This document shows positions 50,273 through 60,484 of a stretch of DNA of 64,000 bases, in pieces. Every line of letters begins with the position of its first letter. The first letter of the stretch is position 1. This stretch comes from Gammaproteobacteria bacterium (GTDB lineage: Bacteria; Pseudomonadota; Gammaproteobacteria; UBA6429; Thiohalophilaceae): contig JAJRZT010000082.1 of assembly GCA_024275115.1 (NCBI GenBank), forward strand, positions 1 through 64,000, in the 5' to 3' direction. The notes under the pieces were generated by a model. The model was not told where the DNA came from. It worked only from the letters and a program-made list of their open reading frames with translations, and made no database searches. The position numbers were made by a program, and so were the translations under genes.

Positions 50273-50494
50273 TTATTTTTTATGTGCTTCACAACAAAAA
50301 AATTGCTTGCCCAGTTTGAGTGCTTCCTGTTCAGGTATATGGACACCGCAGGTTGAACACTGCACCATATTTTCTATATCCGGTTTATTTTTTTGTTGTT
50401 TATGGGTACTGGCTTTTTTGGCTAGCCAGTTCTGGTACATACGGTAGGCTAGCCAGATGATGGCGACAATAATGAGTAAGCGGATCAGGTTCAT
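50273..50494 (-). CDS. PP0621-family small membrane-anchored zinc-ribbon protein
   Basis: A 73-aa protein with an N-terminal membrane segment (LIRLLIIVAIIWLAYRMY), a short basic and polar linker, and a C-terminal metal-binding motif: CSTCGVHIPEQEALKLG, then FCCEAHKK. This matches the PP0621-type family found next to pilS in pseudomonads. Function is unknown. A repeat element lies between it and pilS, so co-transcription is uncertain. Confidence 0.8.
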   Translation of the reverse strand: MNLIRLLIIVAIIWLAYRMYQNWLAKKASTHKQQKNKPDIENMVQCSTCGVHIPEQEALKLGKQFFCCEAHKK

Positions 50495-50598
50495 AGTATT
50501 TACATTATAATAATTTGTTTATTAATCATAGCCTTATATGGTGTGTAAGGCCAGTGAGTTGGTTAATTAATGGCTGTTTTAATTAAAGAGAGGGGCTT

Positions 50599-51453
50599 CT
50601 AATCATTGTAAAGGGTGAGTATGGGCTGCCTTTTGTGCTGTGTTTTGGTGTAAATTGTGATAATACGGGAGCTAATCTCCGCACTCAGTGGCTTGCCTTC
50701 GAGAAAGTCGTCTATTTGTGTATAGCTGAGCCCAAGTACATCTTCATCGGCTTTTCCGGGGGCTAAACATTCTAAATCGGCTGTCGGGGTTTTATCAATA
50801 AGGGTTTGTGGTGCACCTAGAGTTGATGCAATTTGTCTGATCTGGCGTTTATTTAGGCCAAACAAGGGAGCTAAATCACAGGCGCCATCACCGTATTTGG
50901 TAAAAAAGCCGGTAATATTTTCTGCTGAGTGGTCAGTTCCCACGACTAAACCACCGACCAGCCCGGCAACTTTGTACTGGGCTATCATTCGTACCCGTGC
51001 TTTGACATTACCCTTGGCAAAGTCAATGTGGAAGGCATTGTCGGATAGAATATTTTGCTCTTCAAGTGCGCGCAGAGTTTCGTCATGGATGCTGTCGGTG
51101 CCGGTTTTAATATTAATACAAATATTTTTAGTGGCCTGAATAAATTGCAGTGAACGTTGAGCGTCATCTTCGTCAGCCTGAATATTATAAGGCAGGCGCA
51201 CGGCAATAAAAGTATAGTGCGGCTCTTGTTGCTGTTCCTGATTTAACGCATTAACCGCAAGTTGTACAAGCCGACCACAGACGCATGAATCAATACCCCC
51301 GCTAATCCCCAGAACAAGATGCTTGAGCCCTGCATTTTTGAGCGTTTGCTTTATAAAATCGATGCGTCGCTGTATCTCAAAGTCAGGATCAATGCTGGGC
51401 AGAACCTTCATTTCTGCTCGAATTACTTCTTCTGTCATTGCTTTTGTGCCCAT
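50599..51453 (-). CDS. nadE: NAD(+) synthetase (ammonia-dependent NadE)
   Basis: NadE converts deamido-NAD to NAD with ammonia and ATP. I chose the ATG at 51453 ([15 protein letters not shown], 284 aa) because AGGAAG lies just upstream on the reverse strand; the track's ATG adds 11 residues without a ribosome-binding site. The PP-loop motif is [17 protein letters not shown], and [21 protein letters not shown] and [21 protein letters not shown] are typical. There is no glutaminase domain, so it uses free ammonia. Confidence 0.94.
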   Translation of the reverse strand: MGTKAMTEEVIRAEMKVLPSIDPDFEIQRRIDFIKQTLKNAGLKHLVLGISGGIDSCVCGRLVQLAVNALNQEQQQEPHYTFIAVRLPYNIQADEDDAQRSLQFIQATKNICINIKTGTDSIHDETLRALEEQNILSDNAFHIDFAKGNVKARVRMIAQYKVAGLVGGLVVGTDHSAENITGFFTKYGDGACDLAPLFGLNKRQIRQIASTLGAPQTLIDKTPTADLECLAPGKADEDVLGLSYTQIDDFLEGKPLSAEISSRIITIYTKTQHKRQPILTLYND

Positions 51454-51677
51454 TGTGCTTCCTGATAATAATGGTGGAGAAGGCATTTTGCCAAAATCTT
51501 TGCAAAGTTGCGAGATACAATTGAAATTTGCTGAAAACGATTTTTTGTTTGAGCTTCGTTTGGTTTAGCTGGGATAAGGGGCTTATTTAGCGATGGTAAT
51601 TCGAATAAAATGCAGTTAATCTCAGTTTACTTAATTTTGTGCAAAATAATACAGGGTTAGTCTAAAATAGTGTGTAA

Positions 51678-52070
<393 letters not shown>

Positions 52071-52109
52071 GTTACAGTAGCCTGGTTGCCGATTAGCCTG
52101 GCTTATCTT

Positions 52110-52913
52110 TTAATTTTTCATCACATCTAACGTGGCTGGGTGATTGGGGTGGTTGAGCTGCAACACCCGTAAAGCATCTTTTTCCAGGTTTTTCAGGCCT
52201 AATTTTCGGTAGCCCAGCACCATGACTGCCAATGCATCGGGGATTGCTTTTGTTTTAGGGTAGTTCTGGATAACGTACTTTGCGCGGTTAACAGCGGCTA
52301 AAAACGCATTTCGATTCATATAGTATTTTGCGACAAATACTTCATAGCGTGCCAGGTTGTCACGTAAAAGCTTCATACGTTTTATTGCATCATTGCGATA
52401 CTGGGTTTTTGGGTAGCGTTTTAGCAGTTCAGCAAAATACTGGAAAGCCTGACGTGCTGCTTTTGGGTCACGCTCAGCTTCATCCTGATTGAATAATTTA
52501 CTAAAGAATGAGCTGTTCACATCAAAAGCGGCCAGGCCTTTTAAATAGTAGAGATAGTCCACGTTAGGGTGGTTGGGGTGAAGTTTGATAAAGCGATCAG
52601 CCGACAAAATAGCCGTTTCAGGCTCGTTGTCTTTATAATAAGCATAAGCAATTTCAAGTTGTGCACGTTCTGCGTATTTACCGTAAGGATAGCGTGACTC
52701 GATTTGCTCGTAGAGTTTAATCGCATCTTCGTAGTTTGTATCATTCAGGTGGTTTTTAGCTTCTTTGTACAGTTCGGCGGCGCTAATATCTTCAGGCAGA
52801 TCTTCTGCAGTCATCCCGGCGCAGCCATGTAAAAGAACCAGACTCACAGAGACTAAAATAATATTAGATAAAAAACGTTTCCAGCTTGATAGATTCATAC
52901 TTGATAGATTCAT
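52110..52913 (-). CDS. bamD: Outer-membrane assembly lipoprotein BamD (ComL)
   Basis: BamD is the essential lipoprotein of the BAM complex that inserts outer-membrane beta-barrels. The 267-aa protein has a lipoprotein signal (IILVSVSLVLLHGC) and five TPR-like repeats (for example AELYKEAKNHLNDTNYEDAIKLYEQIESRYPYG). The N-terminus reads MNLSSMNLSSW because of a perfect 15-bp tandem duplication, so translation may start at 52913 or 52898. It is divergent from rluD, as in pseudomonads. Confidence 0.95.
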   Translation of the reverse strand: MNLSSMNLSSWKRFLSNIILVSVSLVLLHGCAGMTAEDLPEDISAAELYKEAKNHLNDTNYEDAIKLYEQIESRYPYGKYAERAQLEIAYAYYKDNEPETAILSADRFIKLHPNHPNVDYLYYLKGLAAFDVNSSFFSKLFNQDEAERDPKAARQAFQYFAELLKRYPKTQYRNDAIKRMKLLRDNLARYEVFVAKYYMNRNAFLAAVNRAKYVIQNYPKTKAIPDALAVMVLGYRKLGLKNLEKDALRVLQLNHPNHPATLDVMKN

Positions 52914-52914
52914 A
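52885..52914 (+). repeat. 15-bp tandem duplication at the bamD start codon
   Basis: Two perfect copies of CTTGATAGATTCATA (52885-52899 and 52900-52914) lie over the bamD start. Read on the reverse strand they encode MNLSS twice, each with its own ATG. The unit length is a multiple of three, so the reading frame is preserved. Confidence 0.95.
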
Positions 52915-53032
52915 ATGGCTTATTGCTTTATTTAGGTAATAGCGAAGGATGCAGTATACTCTGATGAGTCAGCAGATTAAATGCCTGACTTTGTAACATT
53001 GACCTAAAAATAACAAAGATCCCTTAAAACCG

Positions 53033-53107
53033 ATGCCAGTAGAACCGATGCCAGTAGAACCGATGCCAGTAGAACCGATGCCAGTAGAACCGATGCCAGT
53101 AGAACCG
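53033..53107 (+). repeat. Five perfect 15-bp tandem repeats at the rluD 5' end
   Basis: The unit ATGCCAGTAGAACCG is repeated five times without mismatch (75 bp). It encodes (MPVEP)5 and supplies five in-frame ATG codons. Perfect identity suggests recent slippage expansion. Copy-number change would alter the N-terminal length but not the frame. Confidence 0.97.
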
Positions 53108-54052
53108 CAAATATTAAAAGCCATTGTGCCGCAATCACTCACAGGAAAGCGCCTCGACCAGGTCTTAAGCCAGTTATTTAACCAGTATTCCCGTGCCCGG
53201 CTAAAACAGTGGATTCAAGCCGGTCGCGTCAGCGTTGAACAGCAGCAGCGAAAGCCAAAAGACAAGGTGTATGCGGGTGAAAATATTATTGTTAAAGTTG
53301 AAGCCGAAGTTGAAGTGGTCTGGCAGGCGGAGGACATCCCGCTGAATATTATCTTCGAAGATGATGAAATTCTGGTGCTTAACAAGCCCGTTGGTATGGT
53401 GGTGCACCCTGCACCGGGGCATTCTGCTGGAACACTCTGTAATGCCTTATTGCATCATGTGCCTAATGCTGAAAACCTGCCACGCGCGGGCGTGGTGCAT
53501 CGCCTGGATAAAGACACATCGGGAATAACCGTGGTGGCTAAAACCCTAAGTGCACATTGTTATCTGGTTGAGCAATTGCAGGCAAGAGAAATTGCCCGGG
53601 AATATATAGCACTGGTGCAAGGGGAAATGACCGCCGGGGGGACGGTCGATGCGGCGATTGGACGGCATAAAGTCGACCGCAAGCGCATGGCGGTGCGTGG
53701 TGATTTAGACAGCGGTGCAAAACATGCGGTCACCCATTACCGAATTCGACAGCGTTACCATGCCCATACCTTATTAGATGTAAAACTGGAAACCGGCCGG
53801 ACTCACCAAATTCGGGTGCATATGGCACATATTCATTACCCCATTGTGGGTGACCCTGTTTACGGTGGGCGGGTGCGCATCCCAAAGCAGTCGAGTGATA
53901 GCGTACGCGAAGCACTTCAGCAATTTAAACGCCAGGCGTTACATGCGTATCAACTCACACTGTCACACCCGGCTACAAAAGAGCAAATGCAATGGCAGGC
54001 ACCGCTAGCGGATGATATTCAGCAATTATTAACCAAACTCGAAGCCTTATGA
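53033..54052 (+). CDS. rluD: 23S rRNA pseudouridine(1911/1915/1917) synthase RluD
   Basis: RluD makes three pseudouridines in helix 69 of 23S rRNA. After the repeats the protein has an S4 RNA-binding domain (LTGKRLDQVLSQLFNQYSRARLKQWIQAGRV) and the RluA-type catalytic domain with Asp in HRLDKDTSGITVVAKT, plus TGRTHQIRVHMAHI. The first 25 residues are five MPVEP repeats, each with an ATG, so the true start could be any of 53033, 53048, 53063, 53078 or 53093. No clear ribosome-binding site is visible before the first. It overlaps pgeF by 4 nt. Confidence 0.95.
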   Translation: MPVEPMPVEPMPVEPMPVEPMPVEPQILKAIVPQSLTGKRLDQVLSQLFNQYSRARLKQWIQAGRVSVEQQQRKPKDKVYAGENIIVKVEAEVEVVWQAEDIPLNIIFEDDEILVLNKPVGMVVHPAPGHSAGTLCNALLHHVPNAENLPRAGVVHRLDKDTSGITVVAKTLSAHCYLVEQLQAREIAREYIALVQGEMTAGGTVDAAIGRHKVDRKRMAVRGDLDSGAKHAVTHYRIRQRYHAHTLLDVKLETGRTHQIRVHMAHIHYPIVGDPVYGGRVRIPKQSSDSVREALQQFKRQALHAYQLTLSHPATKEQMQWQAPLADDIQQLLTKLEAL

Positions 54053-54825
54053 GCTTAGGGAATAATTTGCCACAGGTCATAACACCGAGCTGGGCTGTTT
54101 CAGAAAAAGTTCAAGCACTCAGCACCACGCGCAAAGGGGGCGTTAGCCAGCCGCCCTACGACAATTTTAATCTGGCCACCCATGTCAATGATAATCCGGC
54201 AGACGTGAAACAAAACAGACGCCGCTTAAAACAGCACTGTTTGTTACCCAATGAACCTGGCTGGCTGCAACAAATCCACAGTAATAAAGTGGTTCGCTTA
54301 ACCGCACAAAATTTTCAGCAAACTTTTACCGCTGATGCAAGCTATACAACCGACCAAAACATTGTTTGCAGTGTAATGACCGCCGATTGTGTACCGGTCT
54401 TATTTTGTAATAAACAGGCAACCTGGGCCGCTGCGGCACATGCTGGCTGGAAAGGCATCGCCAATGGTATTCTAAAAAAAGTAGTACAAATTTATACCAG
54501 TAAAATAGCGGGTGATTTAGCTGATATACACGTCTGGATAGGCCCGGCTATCAGCGGCAAAGTTTATGAAGTTGGGCAAGAGGTAAAAGATGCATTGATG
54601 CAACAAGATACGGTTCTGGAAAAAGCCTTTACAATGCAAGATGCAACGCATTATTTATTAAATTCATCTTATGCTGCGCAGTTACAATTAATAAAGCAGG
54701 GTATAACCGCTGCTCAAATCTCAACTGAAGACTTTTGTACCTATCAGGACAGTGAGCGTTTTTACTCTTATCGCCGGGACGGCAGCAATACAGGTCGAAT
54801 GGCGAGTATGGTATGGCTAAGTTGA
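54049..54825 (+). CDS. pgeF: Purine nucleoside phosphorylase / peptidoglycan editing factor PgeF (YfiH)
   Basis: A member of the multicopper-oxidase-like YfiH/LACC1 family, shown in other bacteria to act on purine nucleosides and to correct MurC misincorporation. The 258-aa protein has STTRKGGVSQPPYDNFNLATHVND, CSVMTADCVPVLFC, and the metal-binding AAAHAGWKGIANGIL. DFCTYQDSERFYSYRRDG is near the C-terminus. The conserved Cys and His residues are intact. It overlaps rluD by 4 nt, the usual pairing. Confidence 0.93.
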   Translation: MSLGNNLPQVITPSWAVSEKVQALSTTRKGGVSQPPYDNFNLATHVNDNPADVKQNRRRLKQHCLLPNEPGWLQQIHSNKVVRLTAQNFQQTFTADASYTTDQNIVCSVMTADCVPVLFCNKQATWAAAAHAGWKGIANGILKKVVQIYTSKIAGDLADIHVWIGPAISGKVYEVGQEVKDALMQQDTVLEKAFTMQDATHYLLNSSYAAQLQLIKQGITAAQISTEDFCTYQDSERFYSYRRDGSNTGRMASMVWLS

Positions 54826-54880
54826 TAATGTTTTTGCTAATTAAAAATAACAAGTATTTAGATAAAATAATAAAGGATAG

Positions 54881-56242
54881 ATGATGGTCGAGTCTTTAGA
54901 TAAAAATAAAAAACCAGATCCAGTTTCATTTACGGAAGCTTTTATTTATTGGCTAAAGCTTGGTTTTATCAGCTTTGGTGGTCCGGCAGGGCAAATTAGT
55001 ATGATGCATCAGGAACTGGTTGAAAAGCGTCGCTGGATTTCCGAGCACCGCTTTTTACATGCACTTAACTATACGATGGTATTACCCGGGCCGGAAGCAC
55101 AACAGTTAGCCACCTATATTGGCTGGTTAATGCACGGTGTCTGGGGCGGGATTATTGCCGGTGTTTTGTTTGTTTTACCCTCGTTATTTATTCTTTCCGG
55201 GCTCACCTGGGTTTATCTTAGCTTTGGTGACTTGCCTGCGGTTGCCGGTATTTTGTATGGGATTAAACCGGCTGTTACTGCGATTGTGGTTTTCGCGGCT
55301 TACCGGATCGGTTCACGTGCTTTAAACAACAATGTTTTACGGGCAATGGCGGCTCTGGCCTTTGTGGCGATCTTTGTTTTTGATATTCCTTTTCCTTATA
55401 TATTAATTGGTGCCGGTATTATTGGTTATTTAGGTTCACGTTTCGCACCTGAAAAATTTGTTGCTGGTGGCCATCATGGTGAATCAGGTAAATCCTATGG
55501 TTTAGCGATTATTGATGACGATACACCCGTGCCGGAACATGCACGTTTTAAATGGAGCAAGTTTATAAGCTATTTAGCCATTGGTTTATTTATTGGTTTG
55601 GGCGCGATGGCATTGCTTTTTAATGCCTACGGCTGGGATGGTACATTAACCCAAATGGGCTGGTTTTTTACCAAAGCCGCACTGGTTACTTTTGGTGGTG
55701 CCTACGCGGTATTGCCTTATGTATATCAAGGTGGTGTTGAACAGTATGGGTGGTTAACCGGAACACAAATGATTGATGGCCTTGCGCTGGGTGAAACCAC
55801 ACCGGGGCCACTGATTATGGTGGTGGCTTTTGTTGGTTATGTGGGTGGCTGGACAAAAGAAGTTTTTGGCCCGGATATGCTTGTGCTGGCGGGCATTGCC
55901 GGTGCCAGTGTAGCGACGCTGTTTACTTTTTTGCCCTCGTTTCTTTTTATACTGCTGGGTGGGCCAGCAGTTGAAGCAACCCGGCATGATGTTGGTTTTA
56001 CTGCACCGTTAACCGGAATAACAGCCGCAGTGGTCGGCGTTATTTTAAATCTGGCAATGTTCTTTGCCTACCATGTGCTTTGGCCGCAAGGGTTTGCAGC
56101 AGGTATTGGTGCCGGGTTTGAATGGTTTGCAGCATTGATAGGCTTAGCTGCTTTTATCGCTTTGTTTCGATACAAAATGGGTATTGTAACGGTGATAGCG
56201 ATCAGTGCGGTTATTGGTTTAGGATATTCATTTATTGTTTAA
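54881..56242 (+). CDS. chrA: Chromate transporter ChrA (CHR superfamily, two-domain)
   Basis: A 453-aa inner-membrane protein with two CHR domains. The N-terminal half has KLGFISFGGPAGQISMMHQELV and NYTMVLPGPEAQQLATYIGW; the C-terminal half has FTKAALVTFGGAYAVLPYV and LGETTPGPLIMVVAFVGY. The paired FGG and PGP motifs are diagnostic. Two-domain ChrA proteins expel chromate, but many CHR proteins have unknown anions. The stop codon TAA lies inside repeat copy B. It is probably a separate unit from pgeF. Confidence 0.9.
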   Translation: MMVESLDKNKKPDPVSFTEAFIYWLKLGFISFGGPAGQISMMHQELVEKRRWISEHRFLHALNYTMVLPGPEAQQLATYIGWLMHGVWGGIIAGVLFVLPSLFILSGLTWVYLSFGDLPAVAGILYGIKPAVTAIVVFAAYRIGSRALNNNVLRAMAALAFVAIFVFDIPFPYILIGAGIIGYLGSRFAPEKFVAGGHHGESGKSYGLAIIDDDTPVPEHARFKWSKFISYLAIGLFIGLGAMALLFNAYGWDGTLTQMGWFFTKAALVTFGGAYAVLPYVYQGGVEQYGWLTGTQMIDGLALGETTPGPLIMVVAFVGYVGGWTKEVFGPDMLVLAGIAGASVATLFTFLPSFLFILLGGPAVEATRHDVGFTAPLTGITAAVVGVILNLAMFFAYHVLWPQGFAAGIGAGFEWFAALIGLAAFIALFRYKMGIVTVIAISAVIGLGYSFIV

Positions 56243-56294
56243 TCTAAATTCCTCGTCCGCTTGCGGCGGGCACAAAACCGTTGACGATATATAA
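56238..56294 (+). repeat. Palindrome-containing intergenic repeat, short copy B
   Basis: TTTAATCTAAATTCCTCGTCCGC... to GACGATATATAA is nearly identical to the outer parts of 50139-50258 but lacks the 64-bp internal module; only one CCGTT remains at the junction. Its first bases provide the chrA stop codon. Confidence 0.8.
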
Positions 56295-56352
56295 CGGGTT
56301 ACTACTATCTTGAAAAAGCACAGAAGTTTGGAGTATTTCATTAATTGCCGAC

Positions 56353-56358
56353 TATAAT
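56353..56358 (+). promoter_or_regulatory. Possible -10 element of the sucA promoter
   Basis: A perfect TATAAT lies 36 nt before the sucA ATG. The best -35 candidate, TTGGAG at 56328, is 19 nt away, longer than ideal. The placement fits, but the promoter is tentative. Confidence 0.35.
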
Positions 56359-56394
56359 TATTGAAGTACTTTATTCTTTTATTACTGGGTGTGT

Positions 56395-59247
56395 ATGGAT
56401 ATTCCGGTCAGGCGGCAATCATTAGAAGCATTATTGGAAAGCTCGGCCTATGCCGGTGTGAATATGGCTTACCTTGAAGCCCTGTATGAAACATATTTAA
56501 TCACTCCCAATGCAGTCAGTACTGAATGGCGTATCATTTTTGATGATTTGCCTGCTGCTAATGCAAGTGTGAATACCGATGGGCATGAACAACCCCACTC
56601 AGCAATAAAACAGGCTTTTCGCCAGCAAGCTGCTCACTCCTTACCGAACAGCAAACAACCACGCGTATCCAGTGAGCATAATGCTCGGCAGGTTCGGGTC
56701 TTGCAGATGATTAATGCTTACCGTTTTACAGGCCACCTGTCTGCCAGTGTCAATCCTTTAAGTAAAAATAAGCCGACACTCGCGAAAGAATTAACGCTGC
56801 AGCATCATGGTTTATCCGAAAATGATCTGGACACCCTATTTAACACCGGTTCACTGGTTGGCCCGGACACGGCCAGTTTGCGGGAAATTGTTACGATTGT
56901 ACGCGCAACTTATTGCGGTTGTATCGGTACAGAGTATATGCATATTACGAACGTAAAAGAAAAACGCTGGGTTCAGAATTTTATTGAAAGCCGACAGGGC
57001 TTGCCTTCATTTACAACTGAAATAAAACAGGCGTTACTGCAGCAAATTATTGCCGCAGAAGGTCTGGAACAATACTTACATACAAAGTACATAGGGCAAA
57101 AGCGTTTTTCACTGGAAGGGGGTGAAAGCCTGATCCCGTTGTTAAAAGGGATTATTCAGCGCGGTGGGGGTAAACACAACATTAAGGAAATGGCGATTGG
57201 GATGGCGCATCGGGGGCGTTTAAATGTGCTGGTTAACATTATGGGCAAGACCCCCGCAGAACTGTTTTCTGAATTCGAGGGTAATCATAAAAAGCCACAA
57301 GGCACTGGCGATGTGAAGTACCATATGGGTTTTTCATCTGATTTCAGGACAAACAACGGGCCTGTTCATGTTTCGCTGGCTTTTAATCCCTCCCATCTTG
57401 AAATTGTTGCACCGGTGGTAGAAGGTTCAGTGCGTGCCCGACAGGACAGAAGGGGAGATAAAGACGGAACCAAAGTAATGCCAATACTGATCCATGGTGA
57501 TGCCGCCTTTGCTGGGCAGGGCGTGGTGATGGAAACCTTCAATATGTCACAGTCGCGGGGTTATTCAACCAAGGGCACGATACATATCGTGATTAATAAC
57601 CAGATTGGTTTTACTACCAGCAATCAGGAAGATGCACGCTCAACATTGTACTGCACGGATGTTGCTAAAATGGTGAATGCACCGATTTTCCATGTGAATG
57701 GTGATGACCCGGAAGCCGTATTACTGGTTGCTCAAATGGCGCTGGATTACCGGATGAAATTTTTCAAAGACGTGGTTATTGATATGGTGTGTTATCGACG
57801 CCATGGTCACAGTGAAGCGGATGAGCCTATGGTCACGCAGCCTGTCATGTACAAGTTGATAAAAGATTTACCGACCACAAAAACAGTTTACAGCCATAAG
57901 CTCATCAAGCAAGGTGTTGTGACAGAGGAAAATATTCAACAACGGTTACAGGCTTACCGTAAAACGCTGGATGCAGGGCATTCAGTGGTTGAAGAATTTA
58001 TGCCGGCGGAAGAAGCGCGTTACCCACATGTTGCTGACTGGAGTTCTTATCTAAAAAAAGAGTTTAATGGTGATGTTGTTACCCGTGTTAAGGCTGACAA
58101 GTTACAGGCTTTGTACCAGCAGTTAGCCAAATTACCGGATAATTTCATATTGCATCGAGGGGTTGAGAAAATCATGGCAGCACGTGCGCAAATGGCAGCA
58201 GGAAAGCAGGCCATTGATTGGGGTTTTGCCGAAACGATGGCTTATGCAACACTGTTAACAGATGGCTACTCGGTTCGCTTGTCTGGGCAGGACAGTGGTC
58301 GTGGTACTTTTTTTCATCGACATTGTGTGCTGCACAATCAAATAGATGGCGACACTTATGTACCCTTGCGTCATATTAAAAATACCAAAACCAGCTTCCT
58401 GGTGATTAACTCGCTATTGTCAGAGGAAGCAGTACTGGCCTTTGAATATGGTTATACCACTACCGACCCATTAACCTTAACCATATGGGAAGCGCAGTTT
58501 GGTGACTTTGCCAATAATGCACAGGTTGTGATTGATCAGTTTATTAGCGCGGGCGAGCAAAAATGGAATCGCATGAGTGGCCTGGTGATGTTTTTGCCGC
58601 ATGGTTTTGAAGGCCAGGGAGCCGAACATTCATCGGCTCGTCTGGAGCGTTATTTACAATTATGCGCACAGCATAATATTCAGGTAGTGATGCCCACAAC
58701 CGCAGCACAAATATTTCATCTATTACGGCGACAAATGCACATGCCTTATCGGCGTCCCTTGATTGTGATGTCACCTAAAAGCCTGTTGCGTCATCCGCTT
58801 GCCAGTAGTGATATTGCTGAGTTGTCTGAGGGTGAATTTAAAATGATCATTCCTGAAATCGATCAACTTGACGATAAAAATGTTAAGCGTGTGGTGTTTT
58901 GTGGTGGCAAAGTCTTTGTGGATTTAATTGAACGTCGCCGTCAGCAAAAAATAAAAGATGTTGCGATTATACGTATCGAACAGCTGTACCCTTTCCCTGA
59001 CAAACAGGCTCGCCAGCAGGTAGAACGCTACTGCAACGCCGCTACTTATATATGGTGTCAGGAAGAGCCTATGAACCAGGGCGCCTGGTATGCCAGTCAA
59101 CATCATATTCGAGCGGTGATTGGCAGTGAACATTCACTTGATTATGCCGGGCGACCCCCGTTGGCAGCCCCTGCGGCTGGTTACCTTGCACTACATAAGG
59201 CACAGCAACAACGGCTGGTTGAAGATGCACTCGGGATTAAAAAATAA
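56395..59247 (+). CDS. sucA: 2-oxoglutarate dehydrogenase E1 component SucA
   Basis: SucA is the thiamine-diphosphate-dependent decarboxylase of the 2-oxoglutarate dehydrogenase complex. I chose ATG 56395 ([15 protein letters not shown], 950 aa) over the track's GTG two codons upstream. Features are the N-terminal E2-binding stretch [22 protein letters not shown], the active site [14 protein letters not shown], the ThDP motif [19 protein letters not shown], and [13 protein letters not shown]-terminal [19 protein letters not shown] and [10 protein letters not shown] are typical of the E1o family. It is the first gene of sucA-sucB-lpdA. Confidence 0.97.
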   Translation: MDIPVRRQSLEALLESSAYAGVNMAYLEALYETYLITPNAVSTEWRIIFDDLPAANASVNTDGHEQPHSAIKQAFRQQAAHSLPNSKQPRVSSEHNARQVRVLQMINAYRFTGHLSASVNPLSKNKPTLAKELTLQHHGLSENDLDTLFNTGSLVGPDTASLREIVTIVRATYCGCIGTEYMHITNVKEKRWVQNFIESRQGLPSFTTEIKQALLQQIIAAEGLEQYLHTKYIGQKRFSLEGGESLIPLLKGIIQRGGGKHNIKEMAIGMAHRGRLNVLVNIMGKTPAELFSEFEGNHKKPQGTGDVKYHMGFSSDFRTNNGPVHVSLAFNPSHLEIVAPVVEGSVRARQDRRGDKDGTKVMPILIHGDAAFAGQGVVMETFNMSQSRGYSTKGTIHIVINNQIGFTTSNQEDARSTLYCTDVAKMVNAPIFHVNGDDPEAVLLVAQMALDYRMKFFKDVVIDMVCYRRHGHSEADEPMVTQPVMYKLIKDLPTTKTVYSHKLIKQGVVTEENIQQRLQAYRKTLDAGHSVVEEFMPAEEARYPHVADWSSYLKKEFNGDVVTRVKADKLQALYQQLAKLPDNFILHRGVEKIMAARAQMAAGKQAIDWGFAETMAYATLLTDGYSVRLSGQDSGRGTFFHRHCVLHNQIDGDTYVPLRHIKNTKTSFLVINSLLSEEAVLAFEYGYTTTDPLTLTIWEAQFGDFANNAQVVIDQFISAGEQKWNRMSGLVMFLPHGFEGQGAEHSSARLERYLQLCAQHNIQVVMPTTAAQIFHLLRRQMHMPYRRPLIVMSPKSLLRHPLASSDIAELSEGEFKMIIPEIDQLDDKNVKRVVFCGGKVFVDLIERRRQQKIKDVAIIRIEQLYPFPDKQARQQVERYCNAATYIWCQEEPMNQGAWYASQHHIRAVIGSEHSLDYAGRPPLAAPAAGYLALHKAQQQRLVEDALGIKK

Positions 59248-59261
59248 AAAGGGCTTATCTT

Positions 59262-60461
59262 ATGAGCATAGAAATAAAAGTACCGGTCTTTCCAGAATCT
59301 GTTGCCGACGGCTTATTAACTAGCTGGCATAAAAAACCCGGCGACAGTATTACACAGGATGAAGTGATTGCCGATATTGAAACCGATAAAGTGGTATTTG
59401 AAGTGCCGAGTTTAGCCAATGGCATCGTTGAAAAGATTCTGGTTGAAGAAGGTGCAACCGTTGTTGGTGGTCAGGTCATTGCAACTATCAATGAACAAGC
59501 TATTGTTGCAAGCAAAATAACCGAACCGACTGCAAGTGAAAAAACTAGCGCAGAAAATAAAACAGAAGTAGAGAGTGACACGCCATTTGTAACACCGTCA
59601 GCCAATAAGCTGATTAAAGAAAATAATCTTAATGTTGCCGGTATAACAGCAAGTGGCAAAGGTGGCCGTGTTTTAAAAGAAGATGTGCTTACCTTTATGC
59701 AACAGGACAAGCCGGTCGAAACAATAGTGGCAGCTAATAATGTTGTATTACCCGATGGCCCGCGCCCACAAAAACGAGTGCCCATGACACGCTTACGAGC
59801 ACGCATTGCCGAACGTTTATTACAGGCACAACAAACCGCCGCCATTCTAACCACCTTTAATGAAGTCAATATGCAACCAGTTATTGACTTGCGAAAAAAG
59901 TATCGTGATGATTTTGAGAAGAAACATGGGGTGCGGCTGGGGTTTATGTCTTTCTTTGTTAAAGCGGTGGTGGAAGCCTTAAAACAATTTCCGTCAGTGA
60001 ATGCTTCGGTTGAAGATAATGATGTTATCTATCATGGTTTTTTTGATATTGGGATTGCCGTGGGCTCACCACGCGGTTTAGTTGTACCAATTTTACGTGA
60101 CGCTGAACAAATGAGCATGCCGGAGATAGAGCAAAATATAAATAACCTCGGTGAGCTGGCTAAAACAGGCAAGTTAAGTATCGAGCAAATTACTGGTGGT
60201 ACATTCAGTATTACCAATGGTGGTGTGTTTGGTTCGATGTTATCAACCCCCATTCTTAATCCGCCACAGAGTGCCATTTTGGGCATGCATAAAATTGAGC
60301 CGCGGCCGATTGCAGAAAATGGTCAGGTGGTTATTCGCCCGATGATGTATGTGGCTCTGTCATATGACCACCGGATTATAGATGGTCGTGAAGCCGTGCA
60401 GTTTTTAGTTATGGTGAAAGACTTACTTGAATATCCGGGGCGTATGCTACTGGATATATAA
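59262..60461 (+). CDS. sucB: Dihydrolipoyl succinyltransferase SucB (E2)
   Basis: SucB is the core of the 2-oxoglutarate dehydrogenase complex. The 399-aa protein has one lipoyl domain with the modified Lys in [13 protein letters not shown] (about residue 43). A flexible charged linker and an E1/E3-binding domain follow ([32 protein letters not shown]). The catalytic domain carries the active-site His and Asp in [16 protein letters not shown] near the C-terminus. It lies 14 nt after sucA. Confidence 0.97.
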   Translation: MSIEIKVPVFPESVADGLLTSWHKKPGDSITQDEVIADIETDKVVFEVPSLANGIVEKILVEEGATVVGGQVIATINEQAIVASKITEPTASEKTSAENKTEVESDTPFVTPSANKLIKENNLNVAGITASGKGGRVLKEDVLTFMQQDKPVETIVAANNVVLPDGPRPQKRVPMTRLRARIAERLLQAQQTAAILTTFNEVNMQPVIDLRKKYRDDFEKKHGVRLGFMSFFVKAVVEALKQFPSVNASVEDNDVIYHGFFDIGIAVGSPRGLVVPILRDAEQMSMPEIEQNINNLGELAKTGKLSIEQITGGTFSITNGGVFGSMLSTPILNPPQSAILGMHKIEPRPIAENGQVVIRPMMYVALSYDHRIIDGREAVQFLVMVKDLLEYPGRMLLDI

Positions 60462-60484
60462 TGTGATGCAGGAATAAAATTAAA

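Noticed and set aside
53033-53107. Possible CRISPR or intergenic tandem array
   Set aside because: The 15-bp units are contiguous with no spacers and are in frame with RluD, so this is a coding tandem repeat.
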